A DNA stretch of 64,000 nt from Helicoverpa zea. Lineage: Eukaryota; Arthropoda; Insecta; Lepidoptera; Noctuidae. The stretch lies in assembly GCF_022581195.2 (NCBI RefSeq), contig NC_061459.1, forward strand, positions 10,912,001-10,976,000, in the 5' to 3' direction. How positions within the stretch are numbered: position 1 is the stretch's first letter; each line of letters opens with the position of its first letter. Shown one piece after another: positions 1 to 13,900 of this stretch. The translations under genes were made by a program, and so were the position numbers. The notes under the pieces were generated by a model, which made no database searches, was not told the origin of the DNA, and saw nothing but the letters and a program-made list of their open reading frames with translations.

Positions 1-3000
1 GAAATATTCGATAGACAATGTCGTGGTTTTATCAACAGGCTTGTCTTCTCAGGATATTAGATCAGTCGTAAAATACGAATTTAGGTTTTATTACTTCTCA
101 ATTTACATTTGTAGCGACAGATTTTTTATTGCCCAGATTTCAATCTGTCTTCTTTTAGTTGTGTTTTAGGGAGTCCTTTAATTTTAGATTTCTAAAAATA
201 AAGCTACTATTTTTCTTTTAAATATTTGCTGTTCAAAGGGCTTATAAAGATGGTAAAGACAGATATTCTTTCTAAAATAAATTGTTGTTCTTCACACAAA
301 AACCCACAAAGCATCATGACAACACACAATTTATCCGATTATCACCTGCGACATGCAAAGAAAAAACTATTATCCGATCGTGTACGTCCCACGTAAACGC
401 ATGTTATGCGTTATCTTCCATACATTGTTATACATCTCTGCTTGGTACCATTTTACAACTTCATAGTTCATTTTGATCATTCACAACGACAAACTTTGTG
501 CCTTCTTTTTGCTGAACGAATTTCAACTCTATTACTCAAGACACAGAGGTGTCTACATTGATTCCTATTACAATTAATATGTGTGTACATTGTATGGTTC
601 TAATATGATCATTGGTCAATAGTGAAGGCTTTTAATGGATATTATCGCGCTCATGGTTGGTTTGTTTGTCCAAGAGTCTGCTGCATCGCTTGGAACATTC
701 ATTCATAAATGCTGTTAACATCTTGTTATTGACACAATCATACTAAAGGCCATCAAGTGTGTATGTAGTCTTTTTTTCTTCAAACTCTTAGACCTGTTTA
801 ATAGGTACCAAAACAATACTGTACTTAAAACATCAATCAATATTTGAATGAAGGATTTAATTTTACTTTTAAGTTTAGATTTTACCAAGACATAAGGCTG
901 CTGCGATGCGAGCGAAGTACTCAATGACACCGGATTTACGTACAATACACCACACAAAAAATCACGAAGTACACACTCGTATCATACAACTTGATATTCC
1001 CATCGACGAAAAAACGCCGACCGAATTCAGTCAGTCAACCGCAAAATTACGTTGTTTATGAAATCTCGATCAAGTTTGAAGATATTGAATGTCTCAATGT
1101 GTCATCGCGAATTTGCATTGAATGGTCGAGACGTCTTGTTCTCGTTGCAAACATTCTGGGAACAGTCTCGACGCTAATATTAAACAGTTTCAAACTATAT
1201 GAAATGAGTATAACATGTATTTGACGGTGACAGGCATCGGTGATCATTTTACCGAGATACATGTACCCCGTTTTGATAACTTTGTGAGTAAGTTTCAATT
1301 CTGTGGAAATCATTATAGAAACATGGCTGGCGAAATGTAGTGAGCTATAGATATAGATATACTTCTGTCTGTGTCTGAGGGGAAAATACAAGTAATGGCT
1401 TATGTTTTTTAAGATACAGCAGCGCAAAGTTACAATTGAAGTCATTTCTGCCCTTGAATCATCTAAATTCATTAACGTACTCAAGCGGACTGTAGGGGCT
1501 ACCCTCCACCCTTTAACAGAGGCGTGAATACAAATGTTTAATAAAGGGTTGTAAATGCAAAGTATAAGAAACTCTTGCTTGCGTAAACATTGAGCTAAGG
1601 CAGTTTCTTAGTCAGCCCCCTGAAGTGTGTGCTAATTTTGTTTGGATGACTCTAGTTTGGGGATCGCGTGGTGTAAGTCAGGAGCTTTAAGTTCATGGCA
1701 GATGATGAAGTATTGCTTATTCGTTGAGGAAAACTTGCCTTACTGACTCACATTACGAAAAATGCCTTGATAAATGCGAAAAATGTTTTTTGCCTCAAGT
1801 GACATCTACATGCAATGTCTTTGTTTAAAACATGATCATGCAAAAATTTTGTAAGTTTAGTAAAATAGTAAGCACCAAAAATGTATTGCAAAATCGATCT
1901 AAGTAATTGCGTAAGAAACATATTTTATATCTTATCTAAACATAGTAAATACATACCTGTAACCACTAAGATGATTCATATCCGGAATAAAACTAAAGAC
2001 CAACATAAAAGTATACAGATCAACATTAATTTGCAGGGACATGCGGCGCGTATGGATTTAATTCCACGCGTACAATTTGTGCGTGTATATTATATACGTT
2101 ACATTAATGAATAATTCGTTCTACATCTAGAATATAGATAGTTCATTTAAATGTTTTAACACCGCTTACTAGTCATACAAGCTCAAAATCGTGTCATGAA
2201 TATATTTACTCCAGGGTATATTTAGTTTATTTTATACAGTAAAAGCAACTCGTTATTAGTTTCGTATGTAACGTATGTTTAACAAATTGATTAGATTGAG
2301 GTAGGCGGTTGTAATAAAACAGTGTTTGCAGGCTCGGGATTAGTTGAAGAGGATGTTTTTAAAACGCACTTAAGCTATTTATCGTCTTCACCGTCGAATA
2401 AAAGTAAATAAGAATCCATATGAGTAGGTACTATCAGTCTAAAGATGTCTTGCGTAGGTACTCTTTGATGGCATAATCGAAGAACAAATTTAATAAGTAC
2501 TTACCTTGCCATTAAAAAAGTTGAAACAACAAAAGAAGGAGAGAACGTGAGAATTCACAGCACACATCCCGTATTAAAAAAAATTAAGCAAATAAGTTTA
2601 CGAAAATTATAGGTACTTGTACTTTAAAACTTTCTTCAATTTCACCATAAAATTTAAACCTATCTGAATAGGTATTCAAGTCTCCAAACACTTATAATTT
2701 AAATGTGTGAGCATATTTTGTACTCGTCATACTCCCATAAGTTAAGCACACACTCGGCCGATTGCTTCTAATAACTTAACTTAAAACTACACTTACTTAA
2801 CCAAGTTCGCTGAGTGAAATATTAAGTTATTGACGGCTATATTGAAGACTTAATATGACTTAACTAAAGGTTTAGCAAAAAAATGAGAGAGAATTAGAAA
2901 ACTTTCTTTTTGAAGTAATAACTTGTTGTATACATCTGTATCTATACGTGGAGACCTGTAATTGGCTGTCCGTTTACCATACTGTTCTTAGTTTATTTTT

Positions 3001-6000
3001 TTTAGCTGTAGGTTTCCCATGTAAATAAATAAATAAATAATTAAAATCTGTTTCTGGGCTTTCAAAATAATTGAATGCTTGAATGTTGTTGCGTACTAAC
3101 TTCTGCCCATGGTATTGTTCGTATGTTATTCACATGAAATTTAATAGATAGCATACAAAGTTAGTTAGCGTAGCGTTGCAACTAGTAATTCAGAATTTAC
3201 ATTTTAAATGTAATATTAATGTTATGAACAATTGAAATATTATGCTCTGCCTGCATTCATACCTCTACACAATTATAGCCTAAAATAGAGTTTCCTATGA
3301 GTATTATTGTCTATCATTCTATCATATATGAGTATCAATAAAATTACACCTACCTTTAGTTATACCTTTTGTGACAAAAATCCTATATTTATAACGATAT
3401 AAAAAAAAAACTATGTCCATAAACAAAAACTACTTATTCTAAATAAAAATCACATTTAATGAATTTAATCGCATCTTATAATGTATGAAACTTGTCTGTA
3501 GACTTAAAAACACATAATTCCCCGAAACTAACAATGCCAGAACTTTCTTTCTTTCTTTCCCAACAGTGAACGATCGCATTTACACACAAACATTAACAAT
3601 TTCGATTTCTTACGATTCAAAGGAACCCGCTGCGATGCAATCGATAGGTATCGAGTGAAGACGCCCACAGACGTAGATATTATTTTCCGATAAATCGATT
3701 ATCAAGTTACAAGAACAATGGTTTGAACATATGATCTTTTTCTACATGACGTTGAATTATTCTGGACTGGAAGTGATTAGAAAATGTTTTGATAGGAAAT
3801 TATACTTTTAGGGCTTTAGAAATTAACGATTGAGATCTATTAGAAACAAGAACATAAGATAAGTGACCTAGCCATTTTATTGTTTGCCATTAAATATTGC
3901 ACATAAAAAAAGAAATACTGAAGTTTATCATTTAATTTCACCAATTGACAAAAAAAAAAGAGTTTTTTCTTTACAAAAATACCAAATATTTTCAAAAACA
4001 TTTCCCAATTGTAATACTATGAATATCGGAACGAATATAAAGTCACTATACATGTATGAATCTTGGGTCAAAGTGCGTGCAGAAAATTCTTGCAAACTAA
4101 AGCCATTGTCACACAGTACGAAAGCGGATTAGTATGCGCAGCAGTATTCAGCTGATGCACGACGGACGACTATTCACGATGGTGTAACGGGCGGCCAGTT
4201 ATTGAACTCGCTTTATGGTCTGTTTGTTCGTTTAACTAACATTTTGTTAAGTACAATGTACTAGGAAGTACGTGACAATTGCTTGACGAGGTTCTTGGCG
4301 CTTTCCGTTTTCTAGTTGATTGTCATAGATCATTTCGCTACAGGCAACAGGGAATAAGTGTGATGATAGATGTTGTTGACATACGTGACGTGTAAAATAT
4401 AACTGAACGATAAGGTTACTGGCATGCCATTTAAGAGGCATGTGTCTAACAGTAGATTGTTAAACTTTGGTGATAATAAAAATAAACAGCCGCAATATAT
4501 TTTCGAAGTGTGCATCTTAAGCCTGAAATTAAATGAATAAAAAACTTTCTTATCTTGTTTTTTATTTTATTTTAAGTGCTCTAAAATAACTCATAATTTA
4601 ATTTGCGTGGTATTATAAATACTTCGTAAATTCAATATGAAAATATATACATGAAGCTAGCCGATAGGGGCGAGTGGAGTGGAATGTTTGCTTGTCGAAA
4701 GCCGATATTCATAATTCATAATTTAACGCGCACCAGTCAATGTTTCACTTCTCTGTTATTTACTGATACTAGCTATAGCCAGTAATCTCTGGTTTACACG
4801 GCTCTCGTTACGGTAAAGTATTATACCTGTTAAAGAACGCTTTTTTGTTCGACTGCTTTAGATATTTGCAAGCTGTGTATTGAGTTTTCTTATTAATTTA
4901 ATTGTACTTAATCACTTGTAAATATTAGTTGAAATATAAAAACGTTCTTATAATACTTTACCAAACATAAATGACTTCTCTTAGAATTGAACCTATTATG
5001 ACTTGACGCCATTCTATTTAACTTTGCGATCAATAAAGTAATCTTGATTTTAATAATGTACTTATTAAATTCTGACTAAAGTTGATAACGTAAACCAATA
5101 AGCTTTATAAAAATATAAATATTTACCAAAGTGTAAATTAAATCCTTAAAGGTCAGAGTTTTTAAATCTTGTAACTTTATGATATAAATTAAGTTCGAAT
5201 TAATATAGTTTAATCCTGAAGCCAATTCATAAAAAACAGAAACTTTGATCTGGATAATAGAAAATTTTAACTATTATTTTTGAAGAAATAAATATGCAGA
5301 GGAGATTATTACAAATACAGTCTGAGCAAGCCTTTACTTATACAACAACAAAAAGTATTCATACATCAGAGGCAATACATTTTTTATTTTATTTAATAAC
5401 TATTGTCGTTAACTCGGTGCTCATTAAAACCTGGAGTTGGTTCAGACTGCTCCATATTCAAAGTCATTTCTTTATGATTCATGGTATCATTTGTTAATTA
5501 TATACATTTTTATCGTGTTTTACTCTTTATAATAAGAATGTTAATTGGATATCTTTTGTTTTATAGCTGCATGTTTTATTGTTTGTATGTAGCTGGATAT
5601 TGTTTTAATATTTCATTTTCTTGTGGTGCCTTGAGCTATGCTGTAATTATGGTTGTAATCTGTATAAATATTATACTGCCTTAGGTTTTTGGTGTTGTTA
5701 TACTGCCATTTACATAACTATTTCATCTCTGAGTAACTACGAGGAAGGTATCTACACAACCATGTTATAGCCAAAAATACAAATCATAGGGACTCACTAG
5801 ACTGTTCAATATTCTAACTGCATTCTTACATTTCGATTACTCGACATCCTGCACTTGCAGTACGTAGACCTACGGAATCGCCATAAAAAATAAGTATAGC
5901 CATAACTCCATACAATCGCAGAAAAACTTTTCAGCGTTTAAACTAAGTTATTCTCCATTACACTTTATCTAAAAACTATAAATTCTCGTGTAACGGCTTA

Positions 6001-8136
6001 AACGTTCAACCCTCAAAATGCCGTGCATATTTCCACCGAAGCCACCCCTGGTCTCACAGACCCGCCTACCGCAACGAACGTTAAGATACAGAAAACAAAG
6101 ACAAACTTTATATTATGTCATTGTTTTAGTATTCTCCGTAATTGTTTTTCCATGTTCACTCGTAATCAGGGTCGCTTTAATCTAACGCTTGCTTAATCGA
6201 ATCTTCATAAGTCCAGGGGTACTTTGGACCGATAATACACTCTCGGGGGGTTGAACAATGCAAGTCTGTTATTCGTCGTGGAGAGATATATGGATGTAAT
6301 TACAGGGTTAGAAGTCTGCTGCGGAATTTTATGTTAATTTTATTAGTACTGTTGCGAGAAAATGTCTTAAGTGAATTTGTATGCTAGTCTAGTTGCCTCA
6401 TTGTTATTTTTATGCTATCTAAGGTTTTTGTGGCGGTGAACTTTCCGCAAATCTTTTCTCGACATGAATATTTTTTCAGGTTAACCCGCGCTGGTTTCTT
6501 GATAGATCTGAAAGCTAAGGTATATTCAGTTGAATCAGCAATCGCTTGTTAGCTTGTTTCCACTCATTGCACATAAATTTATTTAACCCTTTCTTTAAAT
6601 AAAGTCAAAAGCATACAAAAGGAATTTCCATTATTAATGGCGAGAGCTTTTTAAAACATCTACCACAACAAATTTCATAATTCGACAGAAGTGTTCTTCA
6701 AGGAAAATCTTCCGTATCACTTGATTTATTCCTCCCCGCTTCGCTAATGCAATTATTGCAATTTATTATGAAATTAAATAAGGTCGACTCGACTCCCCCG
6801 CTTCAACTCGAAATTTATACCCCTTTGTAGAAAACTATGATTCTGCGGGGTATAAAAGACCGATGGTCGCAGAGAGCGGGTTGATTTTTGAATTTGAACC
6901 GTTGACACAAGGTTCGCTTTCCTTACCGCTCGCTCCGTAAGAAATGTTACGTCTTTTTAAGTGGGTAGTTTGCTTATTTTTCTCTCGGCTTATGTTGTCT
7001 GTGGCTTGAAGACGATAAATTATTTGTACCCCAACACCTTGTCGGAGGGACGCGCGGTGATAGCGTCATTTTTATAAAAGTGTAATGCGATTTTCTTGTT
7101 ATGATTGCGTACACTGGCGGGCAATCTTGGAAGGTGTTCTATGGTGTCTTACTTTAATATCGAGTTGGCTTTATTTTCGTCACAATAACTGCTTCATGAT
7201 TAAAATTGATAGGGAATCTAAAGACTTTAGCTTAATAATGAAACAAGCCAAGACACTCTAACGTGAAAAACGCTTCATAAGTTGATGAATGCCATAAAAT
7301 TACACTTAAATTATGAACCAGGAACAAGCTAGATAGCTAATAATTACAAAACATGAAGCTTTAGCTCCTGGAAGATGGTTTAGATTACAATCACGCATAA
7401 ATTGTGAAAGATTGCGGGCTTATCTAGGAACTGGTTATTCGTGTTTAGTTCGCAAGTTAAGCAAGATGTAGCTACTGCACTCTGTTTATTTTCATAACTT
7501 GTTCTATCAGTAAATGTCCACCCATCGTTCGTCGGGTTGGCTAATAATTCCCTATGCAATTTGATGAACGCAATAATTTATATTCTTCCTTGATATTATA
7601 CTAAAAATGTCAAGTGCAATTACAAATTAAAGTTGATTTTTTTAATGTCAATGTAAGTTTTCTTTTCTTCGTTTTTATTGACACAGCTTTTCAAAAATCA
7701 GAAACATAAACAAGATAAGTACATGATGGTGTCACGGCTTATCTTAATACTGTACGAATTCTCATACATTACAGGTAGTTAGTTGTAAGCACATACAATA
7801 TTTGGTAACCTGCTTCATCCAATCAAATCCCATCAAACATTAACAATGTTATCAAGCAAGATTATACGGTCTTATACCAAAATCAATAATCACTGGGGTC
7901 GTAGTTTGTAGTATTTAGTTTTACGATCCTAAGCAGGTTACAAGTTTCAAGACCCACAAGTTTATATATTACATCGTGCAAACTTTACTTTAGAGTTTAC
8001 GGTGTGTCTGGTATATTGTGTGTGGTGTACTTGTATTACAAATTAATTTGGATTAGGAGGTACGAATTACTTGGTGATAGGTACGTAAATAGGTGAGAAA
8101 AGATGACAATGAAAAACTTTTTGTTTGTGCCCAAAC
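1..8136. other. AT-rich non-coding stretch
   Basis: I see no gene here. Open frames are short, lack splice context and have no recognisable motifs. The stretch holds simple repeats, such as an AAAT run near 3024, and a TATA-like GGTATAAAAG at about 6849 in a locally GC-richer patch (6780-7080). Intergenic or intronic DNA is the simplest reading. Confidence 0.6.
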
Positions 8137-8332
8137 ATTGTCATCATCTGCCTAGCCTTTTGCTAACTATGTTGGGGTCGGTATTCAGTCTAACCGGATG
8201 GAGCTGCAGTGTTTTCAAAGAGCGACCAAATACCCCTTGGTAGACTGGTTGTCAGATATTCTACCCATGAGGACTGCTAAAGATGTTCAAATGACAACGG
8301 GACCTACAGTTTATCGTGCTTTCTGAAACACG
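8137..8332 (-). mobile_element. Truncated SINE, 3' body only
   Basis: This segment is a diverged copy of the 3' body of the SINE at 23912-24282. Shared blocks include TGTTGGGGTCGG, CAGTCTAACCGGAT, the TAGACTGG...GTCAGA block and GGGACCTACAGTTTA, in the same order and orientation. Like the fuller copy it begins on the + strand with a TCATCAT run, the SINE tail read in reverse. The tRNA-derived head is missing: similarity stops near the GAAACAC block at about 8325. I found no clear flanking duplication, so this is an old or broken copy. Confidence 0.65.
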
Positions 8333-10856
8333 AAGTGCGCAACTGTCGTAAATAAGTAAATGAGGCGTACGGTAGTGTACAGGTGCACACAACACCAATA
8401 AAGATTTTTCCTTCTCAACAAAGCAACCAACATTACCTCAGCAACCGCCATACAAAGAAGTGCAATGCAAACTTAGTTTCAGCAAGAAAAAAAATCATAT
8501 CAGCATCGTTTGCATCACAGAAGTTCTCAACTTTAATAATAGAAATAATAAACTTCATTACGAGCTTCATTTCTCGCCTTCACAGCCCTTTCTTCCTAAA
8601 TTGAACTTTTTTACCCAAGATAACATTGTTCCCGACTTTCCTCTAATTCTAAGCATATTGTGAAAAAATCTTGGACAGAATTATTTTTATTGTTCCATGT
8701 AAAATTGCGCTCTTTTGTTCGCAGCTAAATATTTCTTTTCTTAATTACTGGCAGGGATAATAAGGTGTTTTGTATTTTTTTAATGGAGTCCATATCAAAC
8801 GGGCTTTGATGTGAATGATTTGTGGTCGTATTAAAAGATTAACCTGAGTTTTGGCCCGCCTAATTTGTGTTACCTTTGACAGGGCAGAGATGAACTTCAT
8901 CGTAAAATATCGATATGTCGATGTTTGGATAATCAAGTTGTTTTATCCCTCTCACTTATACCTACGTCTCAATTTCTTTCACGTCAGTAATTTTTATGTC
9001 ATTCTTTATTTTATTATAACTAGAATACAAATTTCTAGAAGCTGAACCGTCTTGTTTATATTTTTCATTGTAGTAATAAAACAGTAATATATTTTTTATT
9101 GTTACTCTCGCTTTTTAGTCGTTGTAATTCAATATCGAGATAAAAAGACAATGCCAATATATCGATACTTTGTACATCACTAATCAAGGTCACCTTTTGT
9201 CGTCGACCTCTGTTACCATCTATATTATTTTGTTAGTAGAAATCTCTACATAAGACCTTAAATTTCACTTTTTGATGGCAGATTAATTAATTTGTAAAAA
9301 TTTTGCGATACTTATTAGACAAAAGTTTTATTTTAATGAATTTGATTTTTGGAGCAAATTTTTGATTGTTCTTTTTATGTAAAAATTCAAGTAATTATTC
9401 GTTTTAAGATATTTAAATTGTTAAGTAGGTACCTAGTAATTCTGTTCATGTGACAAATCATGTTGAACCGAGAAACCTGTGAAGACATTCATCAAAGACT
9501 ATCAGAAGGAACCGTAGCTAAAGGCTTACCTACTTTCAGTCCAGTGCGTACGTTCAAAGGACCCAGCGCCTATACCTACAGTCATGTGTTCCGTATTATC
9601 GTGCGACCACAGCAAACAGTCTGGCCTATGAGGACGTATCAATCTGCGTTGTAATTAACGCGGTTAGTCCGATAGTGTAGCACCGCTCAATAATGCTGGT
9701 AATACAGGGATCATAATCAGTGGGTCGGATAAGGCATGCTGGTTGGTTGCTGACAGGTTATTGTTTTATGGTACAGAGAAGACGTACATTGCAAGCAGTC
9801 TTCTCTATGGAGAATGCTATAAATGAGACCATTGCGCTACTCCAATCACTTTGGTCCTTTTGGCTCAATGTAGTATCACTGAGGCTCTTCGTTTAGAGCT
9901 ATAAGATGGGACTAATTATAGACATGATTGGGGTTTGGTAGGTACCGTCTCTCGAAGGTAAGTACAAGTGTAAGAGCTTAGCTAACTTTCAGAGCATGTA
10001 ACTAAAGTAGGTTATTCGATATTTGACAGTATCTTAACTTTGCAGTATAAATCATACTTCGGTATATTATTATGAAACTTGATGCCATAGGTCAGCCTGT
10101 CAAGTGTCTAGACATAAAAAAACAAAACAAAAAGCGAAATATTATAACTTATGAGTAACTCAAAGAACTTTCTTGATTTACGAGATAAAATAAATTATAA
10201 AGATTTTTTTATTGGATGTCAACATTTTGGATGTTAACACATAATAGACCTAGTTTCAAAGAAATCGGTATTAACCTCAATTTTAGCGGATACCGTCAAG
10301 AAATTTAGAAGGCGATTGAGCAAAAGAGTCTGTGCTGTGCCAATAGGTGATATCTTGGCACATGGAACTTGGCAAGCAGATCAAAGATTGTTACAGTGAT
10401 AGCATTAGTCGACTGCCGTTGACACCAATGAGGCTTGCCGATGAGCTGTGAATTTTGTTCATATTTTTTATGTTAGATTTTACGAATTTTCTCATCTGTA
10501 GCCCAAGAAGTGTTGGTGTTGTGTTGTACGGATTAAATAGTAGATACAATTAAGTATTTATTGTCCGTAACTTATACAAGTCAGATAGTAAAACTGCCGC
10601 TTTAAACGTAGAGCTTTTTATACTCGCAAATAAGGGATTTTGAAAGTTTGAACAATTTGATGACACTTGTACACTTAATTAACAATATCATAAAATCTTG
10701 AAACATCTTATGACACCAATTTACATAAATAACAAGCTATTTAATATATTACGATAAGCTATTTAATAACTACAACTTAATTTTCGTAATAAAAACTGGA
10801 TTATTCAGATTAAAGACAAGCAATCAACAAATTACAATTAGGTAATTGCTAATTTA
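8333..10856. other. Non-coding stretch
   Basis: No supportable gene. An open frame near 9460-9654 has a mixed composition but no motif that I recognise, and no splice-like borders that would justify calling an exon. Confidence 0.5.
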
Positions 10857-10922
10857 ATTACTGAATATAATATCAGCATCTTTCATTGAGATACAGGTCA
10901 TACTGATATTATATTCAGTAAT
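10857..10922. repeat. Short inverted repeat, 20-bp perfect arms
   Basis: The arm ATTACTGAATATAATATCAG at 10857-10876 is mirrored exactly at 10903-10922, separated by 26 bases. This could be a very small MITE remnant or a structured AT-rich site. A GTAT microsatellite follows immediately on the right. Confidence 0.7.
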
Positions 10923-13900
10923 ATGTATGTATGTATATGCCGTATCTATATAATATCAGGTAACAAATTTAAAGGTTCGTTCAATGCACACGTTAGCGTT
11001 GTCCGTAATATCGGCCGGCCTGCGTTAATTAGGACTAAATGAAATGATGTGTTTTGGGCCAAAATGGCTACGGATTGTTCCCATAGATTTTGGGACAAGC
11101 GTCACTCTTTACACAATGTTTAGAAACCCCAGAATCTATTTAACTTAAAATAGATAACAGGGAAGATATAACTCTGAAAGTTCGGAAAAACCTTATGAAT
11201 AAGTAATTACCAATATGTTATTGACAAAAAGGATTTTTTCTGAACGATATTGTAAAAGCACGAAAAGTTGTACTATTACACAGAGATTCTTGCCAGCGCT
11301 TCTTACTAGCACCCCCATCTTGCAGACCACTCTTGCATCTACTAATAAGCCCAAAACAACATGCAAGTTACTTTATCCCACTTCATCCACTGTTACCTAC
11401 TAATAAAGCAATCAACATATTATCACGAAAAATGATCCGCCCAAAACGCGCGTTATCTACATAAATCAAAATGATTATCACTATCATTACAGTACAATAA
11501 CGATGATTATCTAAATCGCTGTGCAATTACCACGTTCGCGTCACAACTAATGTGTTAAAACGTTGCATCTCATTAATGTGGACTAAATATTGAATGGGAG
11601 TTCATTTTGTTATTTAAATGCTACTGTTTGGCTGATAGATTTGGTTTGTACACCTCTGGTTAAGAATTGGTTAAGCTTGGCTACAAGATCATTTAAAGCA
11701 ATGTTAGGTATGTTTCTGGTTGATTTTTCTCTGCCTTATCTGCGAGCAACTGGTGCTTAACAATATGGAAAAAGGATTGATGCCCACAGTGATTAGACAT
11801 ATAACCTCTCTGATCTCTAAAACATGTTGATTTTGTTTTGTTTTGACGATGTTGTAAGCATCAGAGGTCTGAGATAGGTACATTAAAATCGCCAGCCTTT
11901 TAATCCTTTACATACGAATTCGAGATTCTGCAACACGTCTATTAATATCACGACCGTCGTCCGTCAAAGGGGTTGACCCAAAGCGAATTAAAAAAACATT
12001 AACACTTTATTTAATACCAAGTATACCCCTGTCTACTAAACACAGACCGCTCAGCCATGTCAAAGTTCAAACACGCCTTCCATTAAAAATTATGTACTTT
12101 TTTTTCAAACAACTGGCACATTACAGATGGACAGACACGCTAATTACAGGGTAACCCCACTCCCGTGAAATGCCGGACAACGGGCCCCGTAATAGGTGCA
12201 ATTACATCACAATTTACACGTCCCGCGTTCACAGACAGTCTCGCCTAATTTGATTTGATTGTCACCCTATTTGGCGTTTATTTAAAATTTGAGTTATGTT
12301 ACTTTAATGTTCAGTTAAAGTACACAAAATGGCAGCTACTATTTTACCTGTGCAATATTTTATGTTTAAAAAATACAGAATAATTTAATTTGATGCCAAT
12401 ATTTGTCCAAAACAGTTATTTACTGTGTAAATATTATTGACAATCATTACAAACTATGAAGTGAATGAACAGGCGATGATCATGAGTTCCAATGATCGTT
12501 TTCTACTATAGAATACAATGAAGAGTTATATTTTGTAAAATTAAGTACCTACTTAGATCTCTTATTTGGTTTGTTACTAAAAATATATACCTAGGTAACT
12601 ATTCAGTAGGCACATAAACAGTGTGTTCTTGGAACAATAAGTAAATACCACTCGATTGTCCAAAATCTATTCGGAAGGGCTTCAAAGAAAACCGTTCACC
12701 AATCTGTAGCATATATCGGATTTTTTAAACATTCAATAGCGACGGGTACCGAAACTGAGTCATATTTTCTACTACATTGATTCCAAGAATGATATTTGTA
12801 TCACCAGCTTTTGTTTTTACTTAACATTGAACTCTAAACCGAGAGGTGTAAGGTAGTTATTTGCATGAGAGGTTTCCAATAAAGTAGTGTTATATCGTTT
12901 TGTGAAATACGGAAGGTTTATTTCAACAAAAATAATTTTATGCGTCGCGTTAATGTTGTACAGTATTTACAGAGAGTATTTGCGTACGACTGTGCGGGAT
13001 TCAAATCACCACATATTGTACGTGCGGTTCAATCGTGCACTGTTTGTTTGTAAAAATAATGCAGGTCCAATTTGTTAACGGAAATTGAACTTTTGGATGT
13101 TGTTTTTAGATTGAATTTTGCTTGTGGCTTGTTTTATTCTGATTTTATTGATAGAAAATGATAACAAAAAGGTAGTCACTTGAACTTTATGCCGATATAA
13201 GTACTTTTACGTAGGTACAGAAACCTACTTAAGACTTTTAATTGTAAAAGTCTGCAGAAAGCTATAGACTTGGACATACACCCAAAACTCAATGAAAAAG
13301 GTATCACACAGCCTTGTGGCAATAGAACTCTGTGTGTACACTTACTTTATAAGAATGTAAAGAAAATTCAGCTTTGTCATTATAAATGAAAATGAACTAA
13401 TAAATAGCAACATTCCAGTGTATATATTCAACGAAGTCAGTCACTTAAGTTACGGTAAGGCACTAAAAATACCAGCTCTGATAGATACGATCACACTTTG
13501 AACTGTTTAACCTCTACCACGGTGAAGGTGGATGCTGTCACACCGTAGCACTACCTCATTAGTTTTGTTTATAGAAAATATTTAGTTATTATGGTGATTT
13601 TATAAAATATAGATATAAACTCATATGTAGTCATTACTACATTACATACATTCAAATTCCTTACTGTTATTCTAATTTTGTAATATTAACCTAGAAGTTT
13701 GGTATACGTTTGTTGCGTACCTACATCGCATCGCACATCGAATTTTTTGTAGAAGTTTGCATTTCAAACATAGGTAACCAAGAGATATTTTTTTACAACA
13801 TTTAATATAAGTAATATTAGAGTTGTAGTCACAGAACATCAGCTATAAATTAATTTCATCCCTAGACAACAAAAGCACATTTGAGTTGGTGTTAAAATTA

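Noticed and set aside
6845..6885. TATA-box-like GGTATAAAAG
   Set aside because: There is no initiator, exon or donor downstream; a single TATA match in AT-rich DNA is weak evidence.
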